From G965261475 sp965261475 [NCBI: bacterium] (GTDB lineage Bacteria > SAR324 > XYD2-FULL-50-16), in NCBI GenBank assembly GCA_965261475.1, contig OZ253454.1:930001-994000 (forward strand): DNA of 64,000 nt. The letters are read 5' to 3'. A model generated the notes under the pieces. That model ran no database searches, had not been told where the DNA came from, and saw nothing but the letters and a program-made list of their open reading frames with translations. The position numbers and the translations under genes were made by a program. Within the stretch, counting starts at the first letter, position 1. Every line of letters starts with the position of its first letter. Of the stretch, positions 1-9,130 are shown one piece after another.

Positions 1-717
1 ACAAATAGTTATTTACCAGTAGATCAAATAGCAAAAAATCATACCGCTTGGAATTTATCAGGCACCAAACAGCGAGAAATTTTAGAAAAAGGAGATATAT
101 TGCCAGAGTGGTTTTCTTTTCCAGAAATTATTCGCTTACTTCAAAGTAGTTACAAAAAAAAGAGTGAAAGAGGGTTTTGTATTTATTTTGTCGGTATTCC
201 AGCTAGCGGTAAATCTACTATTGCCAATATACTACAAACCAAACTTGCAGAAGTTATACTTGATAAAAAAATTACTTTATTAGACGCTGATATTATTCGT
301 AAAAACCTATCTAGGGGGTTAGGATTTTCTATCAAAGATAGAAAAACTAATATACAAAGAATTGGATATGTAGCTAGCGAAATAGTAAAACATCACGGTA
401 TTTGTTTAGTTGCCAATATAGCTCCCTTTGCTGAGTCAAGAGAAAACAATAAAAAGCTAATTAAAATACAAGGTGAGTATATAGAGGTTTATGTTGCTAC
501 ACCGCTAAAAGAATGTATCAAAAGAGACCCTAAAGGGCTTTACAAAAAAGCAAAAAAAGGTATCATTGCTAACCTAACGGGCTATAACGATACTTTCGAA
601 GAGCCTCAAAATGCTGATCTAGTGTTACATACTTTGACACATACCGCTGAAGAATGCGCACAAAAAGTGCTATTAGAGATTAAGAAAAGAGGTTTTATCG
701 ATACTAATCAAACCTAA
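1..717 (+). CDS. cysC: Bifunctional sulfate adenylyltransferase/adenylylsulfate kinase, C-terminal part (5' end outside window)
   Basis: The reading frame is already open at base 1, so the gene starts outside the window. The first 35 codons read as the end of an ATP sulfurylase domain: LSGTKQRE, then the PEWFSFPE linker typical of Sat-CysC fusions. An APS kinase domain follows, with a P-loop GIPASGKST near base 195, LDADIIRKNL, and GYNDTFEEPQNADL near the end. APS kinase phosphorylates adenylylsulfate to PAPS, the second step of sulfate activation in the cytoplasm. A TTG at base 100 could be mistaken for a start, but the sulfurylase sequence before it makes that unlikely. An aminotransferase follows after 2 bases on the same strand. 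Confidence 0.88.
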   Translation, partial: TNSYLPVDQIAKNHTAWNLSGTKQREILEKGDILPEWFSFPEIIRLLQSSYKKKSERGFCIYFVGIPASGKSTIANILQTKLAEVILDKKITLLDADIIRKNLSRGLGFSIKDRKTNIQRIGYVASEIVKHHGICLVANIAPFAESRENNKKLIKIQGEYIEVYVATPLKECIKRDPKGLYKKAKKGIIANLTGYNDTFEEPQNADLVLHTLTHTAEECAQKVLLEIKKRGFIDTNQT

Positions 718-719
718 AT

Positions 720-2024
720 ATGAGTGTATTATCGCAAGAATTAAATAAAAATCTAAAAAATATAGCTCCACAAGTTTATAACTTGCTATCTGAGCTAGGA
801 AAAAATATATTTTTACCAGAAGGCATAGTCGTCCAATCTGAAAAAGCAAAATCTGCGGCAAAAAGAATCAACGCTAGCATCGGCATTGCTACAGAAGCAG
901 GAGATGTAATGCACTTAAATACTTTGCAACAATATTTTTCTAGTATGAAACCAAATGAGGTTTTTCCTTACGCTCCTACAGCAGGAAAAATAAGTTTGAG
1001 AACTGCTTGGAAGCAAAAAATACGGCAAGATAACCCAAGTTTAGCCAACAAAAATTTTTATACTCCTGTGGTAACACAAGGGCTCACTCACGCTATCAAC
1101 TTACTATCGCAACTTTTTATAGAAAAAGGCTCTAAAGTTATTCTGCCTGATTTTTACTGGGAAAATTATAATTTAATTTTTCAAACAATGTACCGAGCAG
1201 AACTTCAGACCTATCAACTTTTTTTTAACAATAGATTTAATTACGAAGCTCTGCAAAAGACTCTTATAGCACAAAAAGAAACTAGCCTAGTAGTAGTATT
1301 TAACTTCCCTCACAATCCTACGGGCTATACTCCTAGCGCCGAAGAAGTACAAAAAATTATAGAAATTTTACTCAAGGTTGCTAATTGCGGTAAAACATTA
1401 CTAATCATTTGCGATGATGCTTACTTTGGACTAACTTATGAAAAAAATATCTATCAAGAATCTTTATTTAGCAATCTAGTAGGTTTACACCGCAATATTA
1501 TTGCAGCAAAAATAGATGGAGCAAGTAAAGAACTATATGCTTGGGGGTTGCGTGTAGGTTTTTTGAGCCTTGCTTTTACTAGTAGCAATCAAGAAGTAGC
1601 GTTTCAAATTATGGAGAAAAAAATTCAAGGATTGCTCAGAGCGGGGTTATCTAATACTGCCAACCCTATTCAAAGTATTATAGAAAAATCTTTATTAGAT
1701 AGCTCGTTAATTCAAGAAAAAAAAGAAAAAAAACAGATACTACAAAACCGCTATCAAAAACTCAAAACACTGCTAGCTAACCCAAAATACCAAAAAGCTT
1801 GGGAAGTTTATCCTTTTAATTCTGGGTATTTTTTCTGTATTAAAATAAAAAATGTGCTCGCCGTTCAGCTTTGGGAATACTTATTACAAAAATATCAAAT
1901 AGGATTGATTTATTTGGACAAACAAACTCTACGGCTTGCCTACTCTTCAGTATCAGAGCAAGAATTAGAGGAGCTATTGGAGAGTATTTATACCGCTCAA
2001 CAGGAGCTAGTTAATAAAAAATAA
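720..2024 (+). CDS. Aminotransferase class I/II (PLP fold type I), substrate unknown
   Basis: A 434-residue PLP-dependent aminotransferase, close to the usual 400-430. Visible landmarks are FNFPHNPTGYTP (the NPTG substrate/PLP loop, about residue 195), CDDAYFGL (the Asp that contacts the PLP ring nitrogen, about residue 232), and DGASKELYAWGLRVGF, which holds the Schiff-base lysine (about 268) and the distal arginine. The sequence does not identify the amino acid substrate. It starts with ATG two bases after the APS kinase stop, so the two genes are probably cotranscribed. Its 3' end meets dcd head-on with a 2-base gap. Confidence 0.85.
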   Translation: MSVLSQELNKNLKNIAPQVYNLLSELGKNIFLPEGIVVQSEKAKSAAKRINASIGIATEAGDVMHLNTLQQYFSSMKPNEVFPYAPTAGKISLRTAWKQKIRQDNPSLANKNFYTPVVTQGLTHAINLLSQLFIEKGSKVILPDFYWENYNLIFQTMYRAELQTYQLFFNNRFNYEALQKTLIAQKETSLVVVFNFPHNPTGYTPSAEEVQKIIEILLKVANCGKTLLIICDDAYFGLTYEKNIYQESLFSNLVGLHRNIIAAKIDGASKELYAWGLRVGFLSLAFTSSNQEVAFQIMEKKIQGLLRAGLSNTANPIQSIIEKSLLDSSLIQEKKEKKQILQNRYQKLKTLLANPKYQKAWEVYPFNSGYFFCIKIKNVLAVQLWEYLLQKYQIGLIYLDKQTLRLAYSSVSEQELEELLESIYTAQQELVNKK

Positions 2025-2026
2025 CA

Positions 2027-2566
2027 CTATGATTGATTTTCTATATCTTTAAAAGCCATACTACTAGTGGCGCCAATTTGATTTTGATATTTGCCACTAT
2101 AAGAATTTTCTGCTTGCTGACTCATTGTAGAAAAAACAATTTGACATATTCTTCTACCAGCTTCTATTTCTAGCGGTAGGCTATTTGCGTTGTAAAGCTC
2201 AAGTGTGATTTGACCACAAAAACCTGGGTCAACCCACCCTGCGTTTTGAATAAAAAGCCCCATTCTGCCAATAGAGCTTCTGCCCTCTACAAAGGCAGCA
2301 AGAAAATTAGGTAAGTGAACCTTTTCTTTGGTAGTAGCGAGCACAAAAGAATGAGGAGACATAATCATTGTTTGTTGGTCGATTTTGGTATATTCTACAG
2401 GTTTTTTAAAATTTAAAGATTGTTGACTTTTATGGTTTACCGCCAAGAAGTTTCTATCTAAAATGAGATCTACAGAGGCAGGTTGGATTTGATATGCTTG
2501 CAACGGCTCAATGGTAAGAATTTTTTTTTGTAAAAATTCCTTAATTGTTTGATCAGATAATATCAT
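2027..2566 (-). CDS. dcd: dCTP deaminase
   Basis: A 179-residue member of the dCTP deaminase/dUTPase trimer family. It carries MILSDQTIKEFL at the N terminus, QPASVDLILD (about residue 27), the signature GRSSIGRMGLFIQNAGWVDP (about residues 93-112), LELYN with the expected catalytic glutamate, and a C-terminal QIGATSSMAF nucleotide-binding tail. It deaminates dCTP to dUTP for thymidylate synthesis. Some family members also hydrolyse dUTP, and the sequence alone does not settle whether this one does. It lies on the minus strand, convergent with the aminotransferase and divergent from the mechanosensitive channel, with only 21 bp between the two divergent starts. Confidence 0.9.
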   Translation of the reverse strand: MILSDQTIKEFLQKKILTIEPLQAYQIQPASVDLILDRNFLAVNHKSQQSLNFKKPVEYTKIDQQTMIMSPHSFVLATTKEKVHLPNFLAAFVEGRSSIGRMGLFIQNAGWVDPGFCGQITLELYNANSLPLEIEAGRRICQIVFSTMSQQAENSYSGKYQNQIGATSSMAFKDIENQS

Positions 2567-2587
2567 AGTTTATTTTTATATTTATAA

Positions 2588-3748
2588 ATGAAAAATTTTT
2601 ACTCCTTTATAGAAGAACTAGTAATAAAAATTTTATCTACTAATTCTCTTTCCAATCTTTTTTTAAAAGATTTATTTATATTTATCATTTTTTTAGTATC
2701 TTTTTCAATTCTTTATAAGATAGCAAAAAATTTAATTCTGCGTTTTTTAAAAAACAAACTTAAGGCTACATTACATAAAAGTCATCTATCTCTACAAATA
2801 ATGGCAGATAGTCAAATATTTGAGCGTTGTTTAGGATTTATTTACTTTTTAAGTATTTACTCTGTATTAAAAGATTTATCTTTCCCTGATTTTATCGCTA
2901 AATTATCTTTTATAGGTGTAAGCATTAACTCTTTATTGCTAATTAACGAGGGTTTAATTAGCATCAATAAAATTTATGTTACCTTTAAAATAGCAAAAAA
3001 AAACCCTATCAAAGGTTACTTGCAGCTAGTAAAAATTACCTTATATATACTTGTCATTATTATTACTATAGGCGTAATAACAAATAAATCACCACAAATC
3101 TTGTTGGGAGGAATTGGTGCGGCGATGGCAATTATTTTACTAATTTTTCGCGACACTATTCTATCATTAGTAGCAAGTATTCAAATCTTTTCGAACCGCC
3201 TTATTTCTACTGAAGATTGGATCGAAGTCCCTGCTTTTGGAGTAGATGGAGAAGTCACCGATATCACATTGCACCAAGTAATTATAAAAAATTGGGATAA
3301 GAGTTTAACTGTAATTCCTATCTATAAATTGATGAATAATGGCTTTAAAAATTGGACCAATATGTTTCAAGAAGGCAGAAGAATTAAAAAATCTTTTTGG
3401 ATTAACCAAAATACAGTTATTTTTTTTGCTAAAAACAAAATAGCAAATTTAAAAAAAATTACTGGGGAAAAAAATCTTTTTAAAAACGATAAAGAATTAA
3501 AAACTAACCTTTTTTACTTTAGACAATACGCTACTTTTTATTTAAAAAAACATCCAAAAATTTACGAAGAAAAAACTTTGATTGTTAGAACTTTAAATTC
3601 TACAATAGACGGTATTCCTATGCAAATTTATGCCTTTTGTAAAGAAACTAATTGGGAAGCTTACGAAGAGATCCAATCGGAAATTGCGGAGCACCTTACC
3701 GCCATGTCGCAAACATTTGATTTAAAAATTTTTCAAAGAAGAATGTAA
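2588..3748 (+). CDS. Mechanosensitive ion channel, YbdG/MscM type
   Basis: A 386-residue inner-membrane protein with about five predicted transmembrane helices in the first 190 residues and a cytoplasmic MscS beta domain. The pore-lining helix and linker read GGIGAAMAIILLIFRDTILS, then SIQIFSNRLISTEDWIEVP and DGEVTDITLHQVIIKNWD. The last two motifs, together with FKNWTNM and GRRIKK, match E. coli YbdG rather than small MscS. Such channels open under hypo-osmotic stress. The start is the first ATG, 21 bp from the divergent dcd start. The next gene begins 2 bases after the stop. Confidence 0.87.
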   Translation: MKNFYSFIEELVIKILSTNSLSNLFLKDLFIFIIFLVSFSILYKIAKNLILRFLKNKLKATLHKSHLSLQIMADSQIFERCLGFIYFLSIYSVLKDLSFPDFIAKLSFIGVSINSLLLINEGLISINKIYVTFKIAKKNPIKGYLQLVKITLYILVIIITIGVITNKSPQILLGGIGAAMAIILLIFRDTILSLVASIQIFSNRLISTEDWIEVPAFGVDGEVTDITLHQVIIKNWDKSLTVIPIYKLMNNGFKNWTNMFQEGRRIKKSFWINQNTVIFFAKNKIANLKKITGEKNLFKNDKELKTNLFYFRQYATFYLKKHPKIYEEKTLIVRTLNSTIDGIPMQIYAFCKETNWEAYEEIQSEIAEHLTAMSQTFDLKIFQRRM

Positions 3749-3750
3749 AT

Positions 3751-5301
3751 ATGTTGCTATTCCAAGGTATTACTATTAACGCGGGAAAAAGAGAGCGGTT
3801 TTGCATAGAGTATAAATTACAAGTATCCTATATCGCTGCTTACAGGTTGTTAGCAAAATACGAGCTAGATACTATAGCAGCAGTCGATGCTATTCAAGAC
3901 GAAATCAAAGCTATCTATCAAGATAATAAGAATCTACCAATACATGAGGGAAAAAAAAGATTTTTAGTAGCTATCAAAATACGCACTAAAGAGCTATTGA
4001 TGTTTTTTCAAAGACACAACTTGCACCATCAGTTATTATGGCAAACATTAAAAATCTTAGTTAAAGCAATATCTGTTAGAAACAAATGGGAAGAACTAGA
4101 AAAGCTGTGCTCCACTCAAAATTTTTGCAAAAAATTTTTAGATGACCAGAAAAATAGAGATTTTTTTGAAGATTATATTTTATTCATTAGACTTTGTTTT
4201 TTAAATCAAATAAAAGAACCGCCACCTGTTAATTTACAACTGCACTTTGTCAACGCCAAATTCCCTCAATGCAACTGGGTTGTTACAGATTACTCAGAAA
4301 AACTAAAAAATAAAGAATGGTTTGCTAAAGAAGAATGTTGTAACTCTGATTTTTTAAGAATGAGATTACTGAGATGTTTTAATAAACCAGATGCAATCAA
4401 TATAGAGCAAACACCGTCAAAAAATTCTATAGCAGAGACGGTAAAATTAAAAGCAATTCGGCTATCTTACAAAAAACAAGAAAAACAAGCAAAATTATTT
4501 GAAAGTCAAGCTGATGAAGTAATGAGGTTATTTATACAAGACATCTTAAGCGAGTATCCCAATAAAAAAGGCATCAATCATCTAATAGCAATCCTCTACC
4601 AAATACAAAATAACTATCAGGATGGAACTTGTATATTTGATTGGCAAAAGCATTTTAATTTAATTTTAAAACCTAAAAGAGCAGTTAACTTAAAGCTACA
4701 ATCTAAAATTGCTCAAGATATTTTTGATAAACTTCAAAAATTAAAAGTTATTCGTGTGTTTCAAAAAAAAGAACATAGCTACGAAGAACATAGCTCTTTG
4801 ATTGTAATTTTAAAAAATATCTATTTTCCTGAACAACAGTATCTAAAAAAGGACCTACAACAAAATACAATGCAGTTACAAATAGATTCTACTATTATCT
4901 CTAATCAAAATAATCATTTAAATTTTTCTGTCGCTGTACGCTTTTTACCTGTAGCTTTGTTGCAAGAAAGCGAAAGAGCCTATCCCTTTTTATTACTTCT
5001 TTGTATTTATCTTTACGATTGCTGGATATACGAGTACCCTAAATTGCGTGGCAATATCAAGAAAAAAATTAAAGAAATGATTGCAGGCAGTTACATCAAA
5101 ACAACAGAAAATGGTAAATACAGAATAGCTCAAAGAATACGCTCCGCCTTACAATACCTCAAACAAAAAAATTATATAGGTAATTATCAAATCCAAAATT
5201 CTTCTCAAAATATACTAGAGACAATTTATTTGCTATCTGCTCCTTTGGAGTTTCACCAAAAAATAGCGCATTATCACTATCAAAAAATAACAGACAAATA
5301 A
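3751..5301 (+). CDS. Hypothetical protein, 516 aa, no recognised family
   Basis: The frame is long, with a codon use and lysine-rich composition like its neighbours, and it begins 2 bases after the upstream stop, so it is a real gene. No family was recognised. There is no signal peptide or convincing membrane helix except a short hydrophobic stretch (about residues 415-432, FLLLLCIYLYDCW). The last 90 residues alternate short helices and a strand (NGKYRIAQRIRSALQYLKQK) in a way that could be a winged-helix fold, which would suit a DNA-binding or replication-type protein; this is speculation. It sits between a channel gene and fmt. Confidence 0.7.
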   Translation: MLLFQGITINAGKRERFCIEYKLQVSYIAAYRLLAKYELDTIAAVDAIQDEIKAIYQDNKNLPIHEGKKRFLVAIKIRTKELLMFFQRHNLHHQLLWQTLKILVKAISVRNKWEELEKLCSTQNFCKKFLDDQKNRDFFEDYILFIRLCFLNQIKEPPPVNLQLHFVNAKFPQCNWVVTDYSEKLKNKEWFAKEECCNSDFLRMRLLRCFNKPDAINIEQTPSKNSIAETVKLKAIRLSYKKQEKQAKLFESQADEVMRLFIQDILSEYPNKKGINHLIAILYQIQNNYQDGTCIFDWQKHFNLILKPKRAVNLKLQSKIAQDIFDKLQKLKVIRVFQKKEHSYEEHSSLIVILKNIYFPEQQYLKKDLQQNTMQLQIDSTIISNQNNHLNFSVAVRFLPVALLQESERAYPFLLLLCIYLYDCWIYEYPKLRGNIKKKIKEMIAGSYIKTTENGKYRIAQRIRSALQYLKQKNYIGNYQIQNSSQNILETIYLLSAPLEFHQKIAHYHYQKITDK

Positions 5302-5319
5302 TTCAAGCTTGTAAGTAGA

Positions 5320-6231
5320 ATGAAAATTGGTTTTTTTGGCTCTGATAAAATTGCAGCAATTACCTTAGAGTATATGCATAAACAAGGAATAAATATTGTA
5401 AAAGTAATTACCAAAGAAAACAAAAAACAAGGAAGAGGTATGCAACTTAAAACCTCTGTTGTACAAAAAATTGCAAAAAAATTGCAAATCCCAGTATGCT
5501 GCCTTGATAATTGTCAAGATAGCACTGTATTAAAATCTTGCTCTTTTTTAGTAGTAGTTAATTATGGAAAAATTTTACCAAAAAATATTCTAAATCTTCC
5601 GCAAATATGCTGTTTAAATATACATTTTTCTTTGCTTCCCAAGTGGAGAGGAGCTGCTCCTGTGAGATACTGCCTCAAGCATGGCGATCAATTTAGTGGT
5701 GTTACTATTATGAAAATGGTGGAAAAACTAGACGCTGGAGATATACTCGCGCAAAGAAAAATTAGTATTACTCCAAAGATGAACTGCGAAACACTCACAA
5801 GCGAGTTAGTATTGCTAGGTTGCAGAGAACTCTGTAGAGTTTTAGAAAATTATAGCAAAATCAAACCTATAGTACAAAAAGAAGCACTTGCTACTTATAG
5901 TTACAAAATCAAAAAAGAGGACGCTCTAGTTTATTGGGATAGCCCAGCTCAAAATATCTATTGGCTCTATCAAGCTTTGTCTCCTAAACCAGCAATTTTT
6001 AGCTATTGGAAAAAAAAGAAAATTTTTCTCAAAAAAATCTCTTTGCTTTCTACTAAAAAAAAATATCAAAATGCAGGAGAAATTATTGGTAAACAAAATA
6101 CTAGTTTAGAAGTCTCAACTCTCAGGGGTAGTTTGTTGCTAGAAGAAGTGCAAATGGACAATAAAAAGCAACTATTAGCAAAAGATTGGTATAACGGCTA
6201 CCATGTACAAATTGGAGAAAAACTAGGTTAA
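5320..6231 (+). CDS. fmt: Methionyl-tRNA formyltransferase
   Basis: At 303 residues it is near the usual 310-315. The N-terminal formyltransferase domain starts MKIGFFGSDKIAA and holds NIHFSLLPKWRGAAPV (about residues 104-119), with the catalytic Asn-His pair and the SLLP loop, then GVTIMKMVEKLDAGDIL with the conserved aspartate. A short C-terminal tRNA-binding domain follows. The enzyme formylates initiator Met-tRNA using 10-formyl-tetrahydrofolate. The usual partner def is not adjacent. The stop is 2 bases before the sthA start, suggesting cotranscription. Confidence 0.93.
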   Translation: MKIGFFGSDKIAAITLEYMHKQGINIVKVITKENKKQGRGMQLKTSVVQKIAKKLQIPVCCLDNCQDSTVLKSCSFLVVVNYGKILPKNILNLPQICCLNIHFSLLPKWRGAAPVRYCLKHGDQFSGVTIMKMVEKLDAGDILAQRKISITPKMNCETLTSELVLLGCRELCRVLENYSKIKPIVQKEALATYSYKIKKEDALVYWDSPAQNIYWLYQALSPKPAIFSYWKKKKIFLKKISLLSTKKKYQNAGEIIGKQNTSLEVSTLRGSLLLEEVQMDNKKQLLAKDWYNGYHVQIGEKLG

Positions 6232-6233
6232 AA

Positions 6234-7595
6234 ATGAATTACGATACAATTGTCATAGGAACTGGACCAGGAGGCGAGGGTGCTGCTATGCATTTAGCAA
6301 AACATGGACAAAAAGTAGCAGCTGTAGAGAATAATAAAGTAGGAGGTAGTAGCACTCACTTAGCGACCATACCGTCTAAAGTTTTAAGACACGAAACACA
6401 AAAATACGAAGAAATCCAAAATACCCCTTTTTTAGAAAAAATCAATAAGCTAGAAATTTCTCAATATCTACAAATGGCAGAGCATGTAACTCAAAAACAA
6501 AGCAAACTCAAACAAATGTTCTATGATAAAAATAAAATAGATACTTACTATGGTCAAGCTCACTTCCTTGCTAAAAACAAAATTGAAATTAAAAACCTTA
6601 AAAAGAAAATTACTGCCGAAAATTTTATTATTGCTACAGGAACTTCACCGTACCGTCCAGAATTTATTGATTTTACAAACAAAAAAATAGTAGATAGTAG
6701 TAGCATTTTTGAATTACAAGGAACTCCTTTTGATTGTACTATCTATGGCGGTGGAGTTATAGGTTGTGAATATGCTAGCATTTTTGCTAGCATGGGTATT
6801 GGTGTTAATCTTGTGCATCAAAGAGAAAAACTACTATCATTTTTAGACGAAGAAATTATACACGCCCTAAACTATAGCCTGCAAAACAAGGGTATCAATA
6901 TTTACAATAACGAATTTTTTAGCGCACTAGAAGAAAAACGCGGTAAAATAATTTTACATACAAAATCGTCTAAAAAAATTAAAGGAGATATTTTATTTTG
7001 GGCAAGCGGTAGAACTGGCAACACTCAAAACCTCAATTTACAAAAATGTGGTATAGAAGTAGATACTAGAGCCATGATTAAGGTGAACCAAAGCTACCAA
7101 ACAAAGCAAAAACATATTTATGCTGTGGGCGATGTAATTGGAGCACCGGGTTTATCAAGTGTTTCCTATGATCAAGGAAGAATTGCAGGTAATCATATTT
7201 TAAAACAAAAAATTACCCATCATTTTCAAGTTATGCCTATTGGCATCTATACTACACCAGAGATTAGCTCGATTGGAAAAACAGAAGCAGAGCTTACCAC
7301 AGCCAAAATTCCTTATGAAGTTGGTAGGGCTCAATTTAAAAGTATCGCTCGCGCCCAAATACTAGGGCACGCCACTGGTATGCTCAAAATAATTTTTCAT
7401 ACACAAACCTTAGCAATCTTAGGAATTCATTGCTTCGGGCAACACGCCTCAGAGATTATTCATATAGGTCAGGCAATTATGTCGCAAGAACAGCCAAATA
7501 ATACGATTATGTATTTTGTGAATACAACATTTAACTATCCTACAATGGCAGAAGCTTATCGTATTGCCGCTTTAAATGGACTGAACCGTTTATAA
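6234..7595 (+). CDS. sthA: Soluble pyridine nucleotide transhydrogenase (SthA-like flavoprotein)
   Basis: A 453-residue two-dinucleotide-binding-domain flavoprotein. FAD binding is shown by TIVIGTGPGGEGAAM at the N terminus and by YAVGDVIGAPGL (about residue 296). The NAD(P) domain carries YGGGVIGCEYASIF (about residue 170). The C-terminal dimerisation domain follows. The loop that holds the redox CxxxxC in dihydrolipoamide dehydrogenase reads VGGSSTHLATIPSKVLR here, with no cysteine, and GEGAAM plus THxxTIPSK are hallmarks of SthA. The inferred role is exchange of reducing equivalents between NADH and NADPH. Another disulfide-lacking family member remains possible. Confidence 0.82.
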   Translation: MNYDTIVIGTGPGGEGAAMHLAKHGQKVAAVENNKVGGSSTHLATIPSKVLRHETQKYEEIQNTPFLEKINKLEISQYLQMAEHVTQKQSKLKQMFYDKNKIDTYYGQAHFLAKNKIEIKNLKKKITAENFIIATGTSPYRPEFIDFTNKKIVDSSSIFELQGTPFDCTIYGGGVIGCEYASIFASMGIGVNLVHQREKLLSFLDEEIIHALNYSLQNKGINIYNNEFFSALEEKRGKIILHTKSSKKIKGDILFWASGRTGNTQNLNLQKCGIEVDTRAMIKVNQSYQTKQKHIYAVGDVIGAPGLSSVSYDQGRIAGNHILKQKITHHFQVMPIGIYTTPEISSIGKTEAELTTAKIPYEVGRAQFKSIARAQILGHATGMLKIIFHTQTLAILGIHCFGQHASEIIHIGQAIMSQEQPNNTIMYFVNTTFNYPTMAEAYRIAALNGLNRL

Positions 7596-7661
7596 ATTAT
7601 GCACTCATCACCAATTCTATACCACTAGCATTTTAATATTTTAAATTTAAAAAAATTTTCA

Positions 7662-7805
7662 ATGCAAAATAAGAATAAAAAATTTCCTAATGTTCGTTGT
7701 CAAACCTGCGGGTTAGTATTTTCTACCAAGCCTATTCGTTTGCGTTACAAGGCAAAAGATTGGAGAAAATGTCATAACCGCTGCAATCTGAAACCTCTAT
7801 ACTAG
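7662..7805 (+). CDS. Small four-cysteine protein, 47 aa, function unknown
   Basis: An ATG-initiated frame of 47 codons fills part of the gap between sthA and folK. It contains C-x2-C-G (RCQTCGLVF, residues 13-17) and C-x3-C near the C terminus (KCHNRCN, residues 36-41), a spacing compatible with a small zinc ribbon, and it is strongly basic. No ribosome binding site is evident. It is not a recognisable ribosomal protein (not L32, L33 or L36). The cysteine pattern and codon composition suggest it is real, but a chance frame cannot be excluded. Confidence 0.45.
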   Translation: MQNKNKKFPNVRCQTCGLVFSTKPIRLRYKAKDWRKCHNRCNLKPLY

Positions 7806-7874
7806 AGCTCAGGCAAGATCTAGAATATTTTATTTAAGAGATACAAACTGCAGTGCAAAGTTAAGTCAAATAAT

Positions 7875-8381
7875 CTAAAAATCAATTGGAATTTTTTTGG
7901 GATAAGTTTTTTTTTCTATAGGAAGAGCTCTAAGAGCTTGCTGCAAAACTTTTTTGCTAAAATTGCTTGGCAGCTCTGCATTTACTAGCTCTAAGAGCGG
8001 CTCTAAAAAAAAATCTCTATTGTATAGGTCGTAATGAGGAATAACTAAATTTTTTGTTTGCATAGACTGGTTGCCATAAAATAAAATATCTATATCTATT
8101 GTTCTTGGCTGACTCTTCTGTCTGTCAAGCTTTCTACCTAGTTCCTGCTCAATTTTTTGGGTAATCCGCAATATTTCAGCTGGCTGTTTTTGACTTGCTA
8201 AAATTACAACCAAGTTGTAGTAATCCTGCTGTGTATCATTGCTGTAGGCAATTGTTTGATACAGACTAGAAAAAACAAGATGAGAAAAAAACTTTTGTAA
8301 ACTTTTGATAGCCTCAGTAATATAATGTTTTCTTGGGGAGATATTACTACCTAAACCAAGTCCAATTTTTACCATTATCAA
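7875..8381 (-). CDS. folK: 2-amino-4-hydroxy-6-hydroxymethyldihydropteridine pyrophosphokinase
   Basis: A 168-residue HPPK. The N terminus reads IGLGLGSNISPR; the middle has YYNLVVIL, LLRI-type helix and IEQELGRKLDRQKSQPRTID, leading to the signature PRTIDIDILFYG (about residues 92-103) with the two metal-binding aspartates; VIPHYDLYNRDFFLEPLLEL follows. It transfers pyrophosphate to the pterin in folate synthesis. An ATG two codons before MVKIG is used in the coordinates; translation may begin at the second methionine. It follows a small orphan gene on the minus strand, in a run with moaE and pepA. Confidence 0.92.
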   Translation of the reverse strand: MIMVKIGLGLGSNISPRKHYITEAIKSLQKFFSHLVFSSLYQTIAYSNDTQQDYYNLVVILASQKQPAEILRITQKIEQELGRKLDRQKSQPRTIDIDILFYGNQSMQTKNLVIPHYDLYNRDFFLEPLLELVNAELPSNFSKKVLQQALRALPIEKKTYPKKIPIDF

Positions 8382-8397
8382 TAAATTTTTTTAAGCA

Positions 8398-8730
8398 TTA
8401 GTAGTGAGGATTAACCTGTTGAAAAATTTGATTAACTATTGCAGAAAAATTCTTAGGTAAATCTATATACAAATCGTCTTGATCATTTTTCCAGTAAACC
8501 TCTTCTAAAAAAATTCCATGATTAGAAATTCTTTGATAAAAATACCACTGAGAATTCTTGTAAATTTGAATTTTTCTTCTAATCCAAACATTCTGTTCTT
8601 GATGCCAAAAAGAACAAAAATCAGTTTTACCCCAAATAAAATAAATCTCTAGTACCCCTTCTTTGCTTTCAACCTTGAAGATATGGTAATTATTATTTTC
8701 TATGCTGATTGTTTTGAGCTGCTTATACAT
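8398..8730 (-). CDS. Hypothetical protein overlapping the moaE 3' end
   Basis: About 110 residues from the ATG at 8730, reading MYKQLKTISI at the start. The frame can be extended to a TTG at 8757, but the ATG overlapping the moaE stop by 8 bases fits translational coupling better. The protein is rich in Tyr, Trp and Asn (FCSFWHQEQNVWIRRK, WYFYQRISNHG) with no membrane segment. No family was recognised. Its place between moaE and folK suggests an operon with pepA-moaE upstream, but gives no firm functional clue. Confidence 0.6.
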   Translation of the reverse strand: MYKQLKTISIENNNYHIFKVESKEGVLEIYFIWGKTDFCSFWHQEQNVWIRRKIQIYKNSQWYFYQRISNHGIFLEEVYWKNDQDDLYIDLPKNFSAIVNQIFQQVNPHY

Positions 8731-9130
8731 TGCAAGACCAATTTTCTTGATTTTCAAAAACTTCTTTTTTCCAAATAGGCACTGAGTTTTTAATGTTTGT
8801 GATTATTAAATCACAAGCTATAAAGCTTTCTTTTCTATGTGGAGATGCTACTAGTACTAATAAACTACACTCCCTAGGTAGTACCTTGCCGATTCTATGA
8901 GTAATGAATATTTTTTTTATAGGAAAGCGTTTTTTAATCTCTTGTATAATTTTATTTAACTCGCTTTTTGCTGCTTTTTCGTAAGCTTCATACAAAATAT
9001 AAAGTAACCGCTGCGTACAATCTCCTTGCCGTACATTGCCAGAAAAAATACAAATAGCTCCAGATTCTGAACAGTTTACTTGCTCGTAGCAATAAGTAAA
9101 ATCAATAGGTGAGTGCGTAAGCTCTACCAT
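8723..9130 (-). CDS. moaE: Molybdopterin synthase catalytic subunit MoaE
   Basis: A 135-residue MoaE: GAICIFSGNVRQGD at residues 24-38, YEAYEKAA (the conserved Y-E-A block), ITHRIGKVLPRE, VLVASPHRKESFIACD and the catalytic-region KNSVPIWKKEVF, where the invariant lysines lie. The large subunit transfers sulfur from MoaD thiocarboxylate to cyclic pyranopterin in molybdenum cofactor synthesis. No moaD or other moa gene is in the window, but a ModA-type molybdate-binding protein is encoded at 42.4 kb, so molybdenum use is plausible. It starts immediately after the pepA stop. Confidence 0.88.
   Translation of the reverse strand: MVELTHSPIDFTYCYEQVNCSESGAICIFSGNVRQGDCTQRLLYILYEAYEKAAKSELNKIIQEIKKRFPIKKIFITHRIGKVLPRECSLLVLVASPHRKESFIACDLIITNIKNSVPIWKKEVFENQENWSCNV

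Noticed and set aside
100-102. TTG as the start of a stand-alone APS kinase
   Set aside because: The preceding codons encode recognisable ATP sulfurylase C-terminal sequence in the same frame, so this is a fusion protein entering from the left.
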